64,000 bases of DNA from Ottelia alismoides (taxonomy: Eukaryota > Streptophyta > Magnoliopsida > Alismatales > Hydrocharitaceae), in the NCBI GenBank assembly GCA_037367405.1, contig JAZKJV010010132.1, positions 372,001-436,000 on the forward strand, read 5' to 3'. Position 1 is the stretch's first letter. Each line of letters starts with the position of its first letter. Made by a program: the position numbers and the translations under genes. Below the pieces are notes generated by a model. The model made no database searches, had not been told where the DNA came from, and saw only the letters and a list, made by a program, of their open reading frames with translations. This document shows, in pieces, positions 32,407 to 44,036 of the stretch.

Positions 32407-35259
32407 TGATAAATCCCGGATTTATCATCTTATATTGATTTATTATTCCTCTAGTTTAAGTATTTCATTAATATTATTTAATAATTAACTTAATTCAACA
32501 AATAACATCTTGTAAATAACTAATACTAATTATTATGAATAAATAATTGTATTATGGCACTTGTATTTTATGTCTTCTTATTTACTAAAAATCAAATAGA
32601 AATTAAATTTATATTGTACATAGTTAATCTAACATTAAATACAATTTAAAAGTCCAAATAATAAAACAAAATAAAAGAAGTAATTTTCAATACTTTAAAA
32701 TTACTTACAAAAATATTAGTATGTATATATGATGTATTCTCTCTTTGATTCTACCTGAAATTGTTGATCTCGTCGAGATCTACAACTTACATGTTGGACA
32801 TTTATCCTTATTCATTTTCTAATTATTTCTTTTAGATTTTAAAACGATTTATTCATTTCTGGTTGTGCACCTGCTCTTCATTTTATTCCATTGATTTTTC
32901 TCCGTCGCCCGATATTCCATCCTTGCCCAATCACAACCATACATACTTGTTTAATCCTCAGCCACCTGATCAATCTGATCAAGTCATCTGGACCGATCTT
33001 CCACACCTCTTCCGAGAATGTTGGATCAAATGGTCCAATGTTTGATACATTTCTTCAACCTCCAGCAACTCATTCCCTCGGAGCAACGCGAGTCGCCAAC
33101 TGCCTTCTTCTACTTATTTTTCCGGCTACCTCACGTGTCTAAACAACCTATTCTCACTGCTAATCTATTCCCTGTTCTTCCATCTCCTTCGCCAACCTCT
33201 AATAACCATCCTTTTCCTCATGTGCTCTATAGAGTGGTGGTTGAAACCACCGCCATAGAACTCCATGTGGCTTAACCTCAACCACCTCAAAAATCATCTC
33301 CAATCAGCCATCCAGTTCATCTGCCACCTTCACTTGAAACCCCCTAGACCTAAGCATCCTCTGTGGTCGAGAGTAGTCCTTTTAGTGAGCGACGATGGAG
33401 GAACTCACCGACGCGGTCCACATCACTTCCGATGTGTTGCTGACATCCCTTGGATTCTGCTTGAGCTCACTTCTCTAGCCCAGAAGCCTGAGCGATGACC
33501 GAGATGCTCCAAGCTCCACCTCAGGCATGTCTTGTTTCTTTCTTCGTTCATCTCCTCTCAAGGTAAACATCGTATCTTTGTTTTTTTCATTCATTTGTCT
33601 TTATTTTCTTATGATCCTCAATTCAACATTTCTCCATTTGAGATCATATCCATCTTTGTATCATGTCAGTGATCCACGCACGCATATCATATCCTTCTCC
33701 ACTCTTCTCCATCGACGTATCCACCTCAATCCATCACCCTTCTTGTAAAGAAAGGTGACCCCACCAGAGGCACCATCTCCCTCGCTCACGTAGTCTCCCA
33801 TTCCACTCCATTCCTTCACCCAGAGATTCACAAAGATCCACTTGTTTGCTCTAACCATGCAGGTTCTTGAATGGTCAGAGTTCCGTCAGGGCTTACTTGT
33901 AGGTCACCCTCTCCGATGGCAATGGTGCGACAAGATGTCCTAGAAGCTTTATCTTTGAGTTGAGGCTTCAAGTTTCTTCGATTAGGGTCCAACTTATCTC
34001 CCTCACCCTTAATACACATAGAAGACTGTGGAGGAGGAGGTTCATTGGAGAGCAATCCAAGCACCACTGCTCACAACGAAGCTATCTTCATGAGGAGAAG
34101 CAGATACATCTGGATTATTCCCAATTGAGCGTAATCCAATGGTCCCAAGTGTTCCACATCATTGCGCTGAAGCATCGCCTCAAAACCTGAGACTTGAAGT
34201 ACCCGAGCCAGATCCAATTGCTCGCGTCATGCTATGTGTATCCAAAGCTCCGAAGCCATCCGACCTTAGACCCATTAGATTCAAGTCACGTGGTTGGAAA
34301 ATTTGCAGCGCCTGGATTTAGATCTTCCATATTTGTATTTGAATCCGAAAGCATGTGTATGACATGACAGCTTGGAAAATTTGCAAGCGTAACTCTCCGA
34401 CTTTATGATATTATAGATAAGTCCCTACCAAGGGTTATTTGCATTGTCGCCCTAGTAGATTTATTTAATTACACCTTAGTCCTTGTTTGGACAAAATTAC
34501 GAATTTTCATTAAATTCCCCTGTACCGATTGTTGAATACCTTTTGAACCACAAATCCAAATTCAATGAAATTTGAGAATTTTGTCGTCTTTAATTTGGTG
34601 CCATTAATTTCCTGAACTGATCTAAGTTTCATGCATTATATCTCACAGAATAAAAGTCATTCTTTTAGTCTATTGATTGTGCTCAACATTGATTTTTCTC
34701 TTGATTGTTGCTCATTTATGTATCTTGATTTGTTTTAAATCATTTAAATCTAATTAGGAGTGTTGAATAATTTGTTGGATAATTAATCTCCTTATTAGAC
34801 TAATATTTTTGAGAAATTATGTTGATATTGATTTCACTAGGGTTTTAAAGGAGTGGAAATTAGACTTGATTGATCATTTTGGACATGATAAGTCTCTGCT
34901 AATTATTCAAGTTAAATAAATATTAAATCAATAGCATTATTGATAGATTGTGCATCTTATTTTGTGTCACATTTGCATTATCTTTTCATTTAATATCTTA
35001 TTAAAAATCAAGTAAAGGCATCATACATTGCATTATTTGCATTGTCTTGATCTAGATTCACTGTCTGATCACTTAATTTAATATTTAAATCCTAGGTTAA
35101 ATTAATTACTTGATTGTGTCCTTGTGTTCAACCTTGAACTTACCCAGGATAAATTAAATCAAGTACTCTTCAAGTAGAGCTAATTGACTTGGTTGATTGA
35201 GAACTAGTTGACCATATTACGACAATTAACAACTATCATTGCCAATTAACGATTCATCG
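32407..35259 (+). repeat. G1 5' LTR
   Basis: It opens with a hairpin, TGATAAATC and GATTTATCA separated by two bases, and ends ACGATTCATCG just before the primer site. The middle (about 32860-34330) is CT-rich, producing proline/serine-rich chance frames, and matches the middle of the LTRs at 44.5-46 kb and 51.3 kb. The family sequence GATCTCGTCGAGATCTACAA near 32767 recurs as GATCTCATCGAGATCTACA near 44418. Confidence 0.75.
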
Positions 35260-35261
35260 GA

Positions 35262-35279
35262 TGGCACCATTGTCAGGGA
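35262..35279 (+). promoter_or_regulatory. Primer-binding site, tRNA-Asp type, decayed
   Basis: TGGCACCATTGTCAGGGA differs by four transitions from TGGCGCCGTTGCCGGGGA, the complement of the plant tRNA-Asp 3' end and the exact site found in G2. It lies two bases after the LTR. Confidence 0.8.
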
Positions 35280-37146
35280 CACGACAATTTGGTTGATTTA
35301 TTTAGGTTTAGATATTTCTTTCGCGGTTTTTGGTATAATTCAGGTTAAGTTTTTGTTGTGATTTTCTTCATTGTTTCTGAAATTATCTAATCAGTAATGC
35401 ATTTTGTGGAAGGGTCGACGGAGCTAACGAACACTGAAATAACACAAAGATGAAGAGCTTGGAGCTCAAGCTGTTGAATCCACGTATAGTTGAGGAGATA
35501 AGCCATTTTTCATCTAGATGATTTATTTTATATTGTGTTGTAACATTTTTATAATATTATTTGTAATAATTAGTTAATCACCCTATTTACAGCAGTTCTC
35601 AATTGAGTCCTCATGTTTTTAAATAAAGGTCAATATTTATTCTTTTATTTGTGGATGTGTCGAGAGTGGTTCTCGACTTATGTGGTGAGAATACGTTTAG
35701 GCACATATTTTCAAATAGACAAATTTTGGTCAAATTATCTTGTGCATTCTTGTAATTTAAGACACACGACCGATAATATTAAGATTCTTTGTCTTGGTAG
35801 ATTCAGTAATAGACACACTCAAACTACGTTCTACTTAGTCAAATTTAATTGAACTTCTTCATCATGAATAGAAATCCTGTTCAGGTGTAGTTTTTCGACT
35901 TGCATCAAATAGTTAGATTTATAAATTTAGTATAGCATCCACATGGAGAGTGTTGGGAAGTGTTGTAAGTATTCTTGAACAACTGCATGCATCATTGATT
36001 TTCCACCCACATTCCATTTTCCAACTCTTTCCTCTTGTTTTACAACATAAGTAAAAAGGATTGGATGTTGGCGTATCTTTATGTGTTCACATTAAATCAA
36101 GTGATAATCTAACTCTAAAATCAGGACTGAATGATGCAAGTTGATCTCAATAAACCTTGAATGAAATCTACCTTACGCTACGTGCAGTTTGGACACATGT
36201 ACTTATCCCCAGATAGAGTGGGTGAGGACATATCCCTAAGGTTAGAGCCCAAATCACTGAACTTCCACCCTAAGTCTTCAGGTCTGACTCTCGTGGATTT
36301 TGAGAGTTGCAAGCGATTGCCTTTCGACCTTAAAAATACATTTTGGTTGTCTGAGCTTGTAAGTTTCTTTTAGGGTGTGATATCGAACATGACTATCGGG
36401 AAGATCACTTCATTGATTGAGAGCTTACATGGCTTCAAATGGGCGTAGTAGGAGACTCCCTCTGTGTAATGGTTGCATATACTATTTTAATCACTAACTT
36501 AAAATGACAAGATAATTTGATTGAACTCTTATGGCCGTCACGAGTTGAGTTGGTGAACCATAAAAGGTTTGCTTTACGTTTATTTGTGTGAGTTGATTCT
36601 GCATATTCAAGTGTACTGTAGTACTAATTCTTCTTGAACCTACCATGCTCATTTCTCATATTCTTTTGAAATCAAAGATGGACAATTGGCCAGAAATTTG
36701 TTCGAATTTCGTAAACTTATCATTAAACTGTCCAAACATCACATCTTGCAAGGTACAACCGCCTTCTTCTTCAAGACCTCATGGATCCGAAATAACCCTT
36801 GTTTCGATTCAGGATTTCATGATTCCTTTTTAGGGAGTGGTTGCATCACGACCGTTTCCTTTCTCTCTCTTTAATTCTCACCAAGGAAGACCACTGCCTT
36901 GGAGAGATCGATATGACTTCAACTACATCACCACGATCTCACTTGAAACATCTTTTTGATGAAGGTATATAAGACTCATTCATGACACCTCCAAAAAATA
37001 GAATGGAGAAGAGTATGGGCGTGAAGACCATATGCAAATGATTCTATCTAGGTTGGCAACATCTGAACAGAATAGTGCATTATTGAGAGCACAGATAGGA
37101 CAACTTAATGTGGGGGTAGATGCATTATGGATGCGACATATAATAT
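35280..37146 (+). other. G1 untranslated leader
   Basis: Between primer site and gag there are nearly 1.9 kb with no recognised protein motif, which is a usual leader size for Athila-type elements. Short frames at 35613, 36161 and 36645 carry no motif. Confidence 0.5.
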
Positions 37147-37674
37147 GGACAATACAAAGGGTAAAATTGGTTGAGTCCAATCGAACCTAAAGTAGAATAT
37201 GAGCTAAAGCCGCAGTTCCTGAATTTATTCCCTTATTTCAATGGGAATGCACACGAGGAACCATATGCATTCCTTAATAACTTTGAGTTAGTTTGTGATA
37301 ACCTTAATCATCCTAGGGTTAGTCAGAACTACATTAGGTTCAAAGCCCTACCATTTGCCTTGGGAGATAAGGCAAACTACAGGCTCAAGAATCGTGGGGT
37401 GGTTGTAACCACCTATACACAGTTCAAGGACAGATTTCTTATGAAGTTCTGACCTTTGAGTAGAACTAACCAGATGAGGGCATATATCACAAGTTTCTCC
37501 CAACTAGCTAATGAGACATTTTGTGACACTTGGGAGAGGATCAAGGACATTATACATAAATGTCTGTGTCATAATATAGATGACAACATTCTAGTCAATT
37601 CACTGTATAATGGATTAATCCCTAAGATGCACAGTTTAGTTAGTTCTACCTGTGGAGGAAACTGTGCTTCTAGG
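37147..37674 (+). pseudogene. G1 gag core
   Basis: Motifs run EYELKPQFLNLFPYFNGN, EEPYAFLNNFELVCDNL, IRFKALPFALGDKANYRL, TYTQFKDRFLMKF, a TGA at 37450, then SFSQLANETFCDTWERIKDI and YNGLIPKMHSLV. This is the retrotransposon gag domain in the form seen in Athila elements (FxxLPPF.G, ..E.P..FLxxF, FPFSL.DKA, F..KFFP, QxxxESFxEAWERFKDLL). The protein would form the particle shell. The stop and the hAT-like insertion at 37675 break it. Confidence 0.85.
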
Positions 37675-38265
37675 TAGGGTGGAGCATGGGTCAGGGCCGG
37701 CCCGACCCAGCCCGCTTCCCGGCCCGCTCACGCTCGACCCAAGCCCGAGCTCACTTTCTAAATGGGCAGGCTTGGGCTGCCATTTTAGCCCATTTATCAA
37801 ATCGGGCCAGGCTCGGGCTTGAGCATGCCCGAACCCGAAGCCCACAGTCTGCCTCGGTTTAAGGCCCGAATCCAGGATCGACCCGGTTCCTCATTTCAAA
37901 AATCCGACCTCGCCTATTCGGCCATATCCCCCACAACTCCTCCCATTCGAGAAGAGATCCAAAAATTAGAATTACAAAAATAGATTGTGTTTGTAATAAA
38001 ATATTATTAATGCTAAAACCCTCCGAATCCAATCCTCTGAAATTGAAGTTGTAAATATGTAAGATAGGCTATAGCCCAACTTTTGTGGGATTCACGGGCC
38101 GGCCTGACCAAGGCCCGACCCATCTTGGGTCAGGATGGGCTCTGGCTTGGGCCTAGTTGCTGAAAAATGAGCGGGTCTAAGCTCAGCCCGTGGGCCTGAT
38201 TTCCTAAATGGGCCTAGGCTGAGCTAGGTTGGGCCCTGCCCGATCCCCGCCCATGCTCCACCCTA
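37675..38265. mobile_element. hAT-like element, TAGGGTGGAGCATGGG ends, in G1 gag
   Basis: The ends TAGGGTGGAGCATGGG and CCCATGCTCCACCCTA are perfect inverted repeats of 16 bases. Flanking 8-mers are CTTCTAGG (37667-37674) and ATTCTAGG (38266-38273), one mismatch. Subterminal zones hold many GGCCCG/CGGGCC words and the middle is AT-rich. No transposase. The size and design match the element at 28991, with a different word set. Confidence 0.88.
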
Positions 38266-38273
38266 ATTCTAGG

Positions 38274-39929
38274 GGAGTGGGTGCCATATGGAAGGTGTCT
38301 GAACAAATGGTTGAGATGAGCCATTCCCAAGTAGCCAACCGAGCTTACATTGAGTTCCCCATTTCACTCTTATCAAAAGGGGAAAAGAATGGTGGGACCG
38401 ATGTCTCATAATACTTGATTCCTAGTACATGAATCATTACAGATAAATTACAGTAGTGGAGAGAATTGACAGGAGGGTAAATGAACTGCACAACAGCTTA
38501 TCCAAGTTACCTAAATCGATGGAATATTTGGTTGATAAGGTACCTAAGTTAAAGATACATGTTGTTTCTGCATCATCTACTCCTATGTACCGTGTATACC
38601 ATATACATGAGCAACCAATATCAGGGCAACCCTAACCAGGGGTTGAGGACCACTCCTTTACTCAACCACAACAATAACAACCGTCAATAGAGACCAACTT
38701 GGAGGAGTCTCCTCAGGTGTGGGAGGTAAACGATGTCTGGCATAGACATGTATAGGGAACCGTCCGAATTATTGACATATCTCTACATTCTACAACACTG
38801 CATTCACTCCTGCACCCCTTCCTAACTGGTCGAGTCCTAGAGCCTATCACTCCCAGCAGTTGAGGCAACAACAGTAGTACGTCAGATAGGCGACGTATCG
38901 GGACGGTCAGCAGGGCTCATATTTTCGGCATCACTCACCACATTAATAGTATCAAGGCCATTAAGGACAACCTTCGTGTTTTCCTTCTTCTTCTCAACAA
39001 TAGTCACCTTCGTCAAGTTCAACGGATTTCTTGAAGCATATACTCGAGGAGCTTCGATCCTATAGGAACAAGATAAGGATATGTGGTGTGACCCCAACGA
39101 TTTATCTTGTTGGCAATGAGCAGTTTATACCTTTTACTTCCATTCCCGCCCAGGTTCAGGATAACCCCAATAGCCTAAACAAGACACTATGTCGGTAGCT
39201 GTATGGTCCGGTATATTACTCAGACTCATCTTTATATAAGCATAAGATTATTCCGTTTGATTGTATTAATCACATCTTACTCAAGAGCAGAAGGACCATG
39301 GTCGTACCTGACCGAGCGAGGGACATGGATGGGTCATTTCTGAAGCTCTACCCGAGGAATCTTTAGAGGATGAAGAGGACATGAATCAACATTCCATTCA
39401 GAGAGCGAAGATAACTATAAATGGTAGAGAGAGAAGGAAGCATTTGAGAGCACAACCGCAACATGGAGACGATTCAGAGTCTACAAAGGACCTTGGAACT
39501 TCGATTGAGGATAATGTATGAGCAACCGATATTCACCACACTGTAGTAGACGATTTTGTTTTAAATTCCTAGTTTCATGTTAAAGATTCATCTATGAAGA
39601 ATCTTGATTCTATGAGTAAAAATAAATATGTTTCAGTTTATGATTCAAGCTCTTCATCTTCATCTTCTGATTGTTCAATCCCTTTTCCCCATGCTCTAAC
39701 AACAAGAAAGCGCATTGTTAAAAATATTCAAAAAAATGATTAAAAAGTTGCATGATTATGTAAAGATAACATTGAGGTTAAAGTGTCATTTGATGAGTAT
39801 GTGGCCAGCCATCCTGCATCCAGAAATACTTGAAGGTGTGTTGCATACCTACTAGGGTTAACAGGAAGACATGGAACATTTATGTAAAGATACATGTCTT
39901 ATCGGTTGCCACAACGTATTGTCTCAAGA
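38274..39929 (+). pseudogene. G1 gag C-terminus and gag-protease linker
   Basis: After the hAT-like element the gag continues weakly, then come low-identity linker sequences such as FIPFTSIPAQVQDNPN and a serine-rich stretch near 39640-39680. No zinc knuckle is clear. Stops are present in all frames. The assignment rests on position and orientation. Confidence 0.5.
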
Positions 39930-40310
39930 ATCAACAGTTACCGCGAAAGAATAGAGACATGGGTGCGCATTATGTGGTGAGTTATATAGATGACATAGCG
40001 TTTGCACGCACTCTCCTAGATAACGGTTAATTAATTAATCTATTACCCTTATCTTTGTATGAAAAAATTGGAATTGGGACCATTACACAAATTAAGAGCA
40101 TTACTCCAGTTTGGGGATAAGTCTATGAAGAAAGTTAAGGGTGAAGTTAAGAATGTTATCATCAAGATTGAGGGACAAGATTACAAAGTAGACTTCACTG
40201 TCCTTGATATATATATATATATCCCAAAATCATTGGATAGATTCAGATATCATCCTTGGACTGACTTTCCTTAGGATTGCTAGAGCTCCTTTGATTGCCA
40301 GACATGTATG
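39930..40310 (+). pseudogene. G1 aspartic protease domain
   Basis: The frame reads FARTLLDNG, a stop pair, then LINLLPLSLYEKLELG, LLQFGDKSMKKVKGEVKNVI, YKVDFTVLDI and a damaged IILG.PFL block. This is the Athila-type retropepsin (ALxDLGASINLMPxSVFxKLGLG, LQLADRS, PVDFxVLD). The catalytic D-S/T/L-G is represented by DNG followed by TAA, so the active-site turn is broken. A TATATA run near 40210 adds a short insertion. Confidence 0.8.
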
Positions 40311-41835
40311 ATGAAGTTCGTTCTCCAGGTAAAGAAGTGGAACTTAAGATGAAGCAGATGGAATGGCAGCGACCTGACTCAGAATCTAGCACATAATTCT
40401 CTTCATCTTCAGAAGCAAAATGCATAGTTGTTAGCATAATTAGGGTACGGAAACAGAACCTGACAAGACTGAGCGAGACCCTCTCATCTGAAGAGGAAAG
40501 TGTGCGAGATTCAGTTTGTGATATATTACTAGAGTTCTTGAGCTATGACTCATCATCCTATTCCCTTGATGACTCATAGATCCCTTAGGATATGTTAGTT
40601 ACTTCTTCTTCAGGACAGTCAAGGGATATAGATTACGAGTCGGATGCGGCTTTGGCCAAATTATTCCTTTTATTCGGCGATCTGACTCCTCACACAATAG
40701 AGTCGGTGGCAAGCATAACTAAGTTCATTCCACCTTCACGGAACACCGAACTAGATTCAGAGACGGTTCAACCTGATTTGCCTGATGATACTACTTTTCT
40801 AGAGGTGAAATCAATACCTTCTACACTTACGTATGTATTTCTTGTGGGACCTAAAGGTATATTCCCTGTCATCATTAGTTTAAGATAACTACTAAGCATG
40901 AGTTTAGGTTGTTAGAAGTCTTGTAGAAGAACCACAAGGCCATAGGTTGGACTGTGTCAGATCTCATGGGTATAAACCATGTACTTCGTTCACACTACAT
41001 TTATGTTGAGGATAATGCCAGATCTTCCAATCAGTTTCAAAGAAAATTAAACCCTAATCTACGAGAAGCAGTTAAGAAAGAGATAGGAAGGTGATGTGGA
41101 GCGGCTTTTATTTACGTCATATCTGACTCCCGAATGGGAAGCTCTACTTCATTTCATCCTGAAGAAGTCAGGCATTCAGATGGTCATCAATGAGGAGGGA
41201 GTTGAGATCATGATACAAGTACCCACGTAGTGGCACGTCTGTGTCGATTACAGATGCCTGAATACTGTAACAAAAAAAGATCACTTTCCCTTACCATTTA
41301 TTGATCAGATTTTGGAGAGACTAGTATGGAAAGAGTTCTTCTATTTTCTTGGTGGGTTCTTGAGCTACAACCAAGTAGCAACTCCCTTGAAGACCAGGAA
41401 AAGACCACGTTATTTTGTCCTTTCGGTACTTACATGTTCAGGCGCATGCCATTCGGGCTTTGTAATGCCTCGAGCACATTTCAACGGTGCACGATCATCG
41501 TATTTGCCGAGATGGTGGGGATTTCTTGGAGGTCTTCATGGACAATTTCTCGATCCTTAGTGATTCATTTGATTTATGCTTAGCGTACTTGAATTGCGTG
41601 CTTCAAAGTGTAGGCAGGTGAATTTGGTACTCTCCTGGGAAAAGAGTCATTTCGTGGTTAAGGAGGGTATCGTGTTGGGGAACATCATCTCCAAAAAAGG
41701 AATGGAAGGTGGACTCTATCAAGGTGGATATGATCAAGAAACTTAATCCACCAACCAACGTGAAGTCAGTTAGGTCATTTCTTAGGCATGTTGGATTTTA
41801 CAGAAGATTTATTCAAGATTTTCTAAGATTGCCCG
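40311..41835 (+). pseudogene. G1 reverse transcriptase domain, with upstream linker
   Basis: The linker block KSIPSTLTYVFLVGPKGIFP and AIGWTVSDLMGINHVLRSHYI matches the Athila region before the RT. RT blocks are WHVCVDYRCLNTVTKKDHFP near 41230-41290, PFIDQILERL, EDQEKTTLFCPFGTYMFRRM and PFGLCNASSTFQRC to about 41500. The catalytic box is at 41535-41546 and reads FMDN instead of FMDD, so one catalytic Asp is lost. It ends with NVKSVRSFLRHVGFYRRFIQDF. Several frameshifts. Confidence 0.88.
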
Positions 41836-42290
41836 ATTTGACTGATCTCTTCGGAAAAGATACGGAGTTCATTGTAGATCACAAGCGACTTGAGGTCTTT
41901 GAGCTCTTGAAAAGAAAGATTTGTGTCTCGCAGATATTGCAGGCTCCTGGTTCGTCTCTTCCCTTTGAGATCATGATATGCTTCGGATTTTGCTATACGA
42001 GATGTATTAGTTCAACGATGAGAAGGGATTGCATTTGCGATTCACTATGTGAGTAAAATTTTAGACCAAGCTCAGAAAAAATATACGGTAACTGAAAAGG
42101 AGATGCTCAGGGTAGTTTGGACACTTGAGAAATTTAGGTCCTATATTTCGAGTTTTAAAAGTGACAATTTATACATATCTTACAACCATTAAATATATCA
42201 TGGAAAAGGACATGAATGTGCGTCTTCTTAGGTGGATCTTGTACTCCAGGAGTTTGATTTGGAGATTAAGGGTAAACCTGGAGTTAAGAA
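41836..42290 (+). pseudogene. G1 RNase H domain (broken)
   Basis: In shifted frames the strand gives LKRKICVSQILQAPGSSLPF, a YASDFAI block (family CDASDYA), GIAFAIHYVSKILDQAQKKY and TVTEKEMLRVVWTLEKFRSY, then SDNLYISYNH in place of the TDH block. LLRWILLLQEFDLEI-like sequence follows in pieces. The order matches gypsy RNase H. Confidence 0.8.
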
Positions 42291-42459
42291 GGTAGTGGCA
42301 ACCAATCAGAGAGACCTTTCCAGATGAATCGATTTGTGTTGTCGATTCACTTCCATGGTATGCCAACATGGTGAACTATCTTATCTCGAAGCAAGTTCCC
42401 CATGGTTGGATTAGGAGCAGTATTGACCTACTGAAGTCGGATTCAAGGAGATACCACTG

Positions 42460-43017
42460 GGAGGATCCATTCCTTTTCTTTGAAGGACCAGATTGCATAT
42501 AGAGAAGGTGTATTCCTCAGGAGGAATGCCAAAGTATCCTCACATATTATCATTCATTAGAGGCTGGAGGACATCATTCGGGAAAAAGAACCGCTCACAA
42601 AGTACTTCAATGTGGATTGTATTGTCTGACCTCGTTTAGAGATGCCACAGATTTTGTACAGTCATGCTCGATTGTTAAATTATGGGAGGGATTGTTGGTT
42701 ATAGAAACGAAATACCCATGTAACTGGTAATTTTTTTATGTTTTTGATGCATGGGGCATAGATTTTATGGATCTCTTTCCTAGTAACCATGGATTTGAGT
42801 ACATCTTGTTAGGATTGATTATCTGTCAAGGTGGGTGAGGCTATCCCACCCGAGCTGCAATAGTAGGATTGTATGTAGGTTCATAAAGGATCGTATCAAT
42901 TCAAGGTTCGAGTCCTAACGTTCTGATTTGTAATGGGGTAGCCACTTTGTGAATAGAGACATGAAATCTTTGGCTAAGGACTACAAGTTTGTTTACAGAG
43001 TTACTAGTCCTTACCAC
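42460..43017 (+). pseudogene. G1 integrase, truncated
   Basis: A degraded zinc-binding start (GGHHSG, then KVLQCGLYCLTSFRDATDFV and QSCSIV) is followed by the core start FDAWGIDFMDLFPSNHGFEY, which matches the family DVWGIDFMGPFPSS block with its first catalytic Asp. Later come LSRW, a damaged FIKD.I and YKFVYRVTSPYHH. The frame ends at the second hAT-like element and does not resume beyond it: the next sequence is the 3' LTR. The last third of integrase is therefore missing. Confidence 0.82.
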
Positions 43018-44028
43018 CAAGGTTGTAGAAAGCGATAGTCGGTACACGATCAGCGGGGTCACCCACTATGGATTAATCGACAGTCGGGTGACTAATCATA
43101 ATTAATCGATCATTAGTCAGTTTTGAATTTTTTTATATATTTAAAATATATAAAAAAATTTATACATATATTCTTGTATATTAACATAGATTTGTACATT
43201 TTCTACATATATTCTTATATATCAACATAGATTTGTACATTTTCTATACTATCATTATGAAAAAAGAAGTAATTGACTTTATATATAGCATTAAGCATAT
43301 TAGAATAAACTCGTCAATTGTTTGCACTTGACAATCGATACTTGGCAGCACTCGACAATCATTCCTTCCCCGATCAGAAACCTATGCACTTGTGCCACGA
43401 TTCCACCATCCACGACATTTTGCATAGTGCGACTCCTACAAGTTCAACGAATCCAAAGTCATCCAACATCAATGATTGACTCATTGCAAATCACCAAAAG
43501 GCACAACATACCCTTTTCTATCAAATTTTCAATTTATGTTTGCTTCTACTTCTTAAATATAATAACTTCATTGTTCTGTTCTGTCTATTTGGTGTTAGCA
43601 TGTTGTTGTACATAAAAGTTTTGATATGGATTCAAGTATAATAATAAAAAATATATTTCTATTATGATATAGTGATATTATTATTTAATTAAAAGATTCA
43701 AAACTAGAAGTAACTAACAATTCACACTACAGTTTCTTTTTGATAGACTTTGACATCATTGAGATTTGAAAGTAGAAATAACTAAAAATTCTTTGAATTT
43801 ATTTTTTGTTTGCCAACTGGAAGTGATTAACCATTATTACATATTGAATCATGTACCAGTGTACGTACTATTATGTGTTTCAGTCAGACTAAACTTGCTT
43901 TTTTAAAAAGCAGTAAAGAAAAAAAATAAAAAAACTTGACGTAAAAGTCAATCGATTAGTCAGCCAACTAGGCCTAGTCGGGTCAGCTACCCCCCGACTC
44001 GACTAGTTGGTCAACTTCTACAGGCTTT
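43018..44028. mobile_element. hAT-like element with TAGTCGACTA-type motifs
   Basis: It begins CAAGGTTGTAGAAAGC and ends CTTCTACAGGCTTT; the termini match at 10 of 13 positions. A perfect 8-base duplication, CTTACCAC, flanks it at 43010-43017 and 44029-44036. Subterminal zones are rich in ATTAGTCG, GACTAGTTGG and TAATCGAT words in both orientations, and the middle is AT-rich. No transposase. The terminus resembles that of 8542-9253. Confidence 0.87.
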
Positions 44029-44036
44029 CTTACCAC

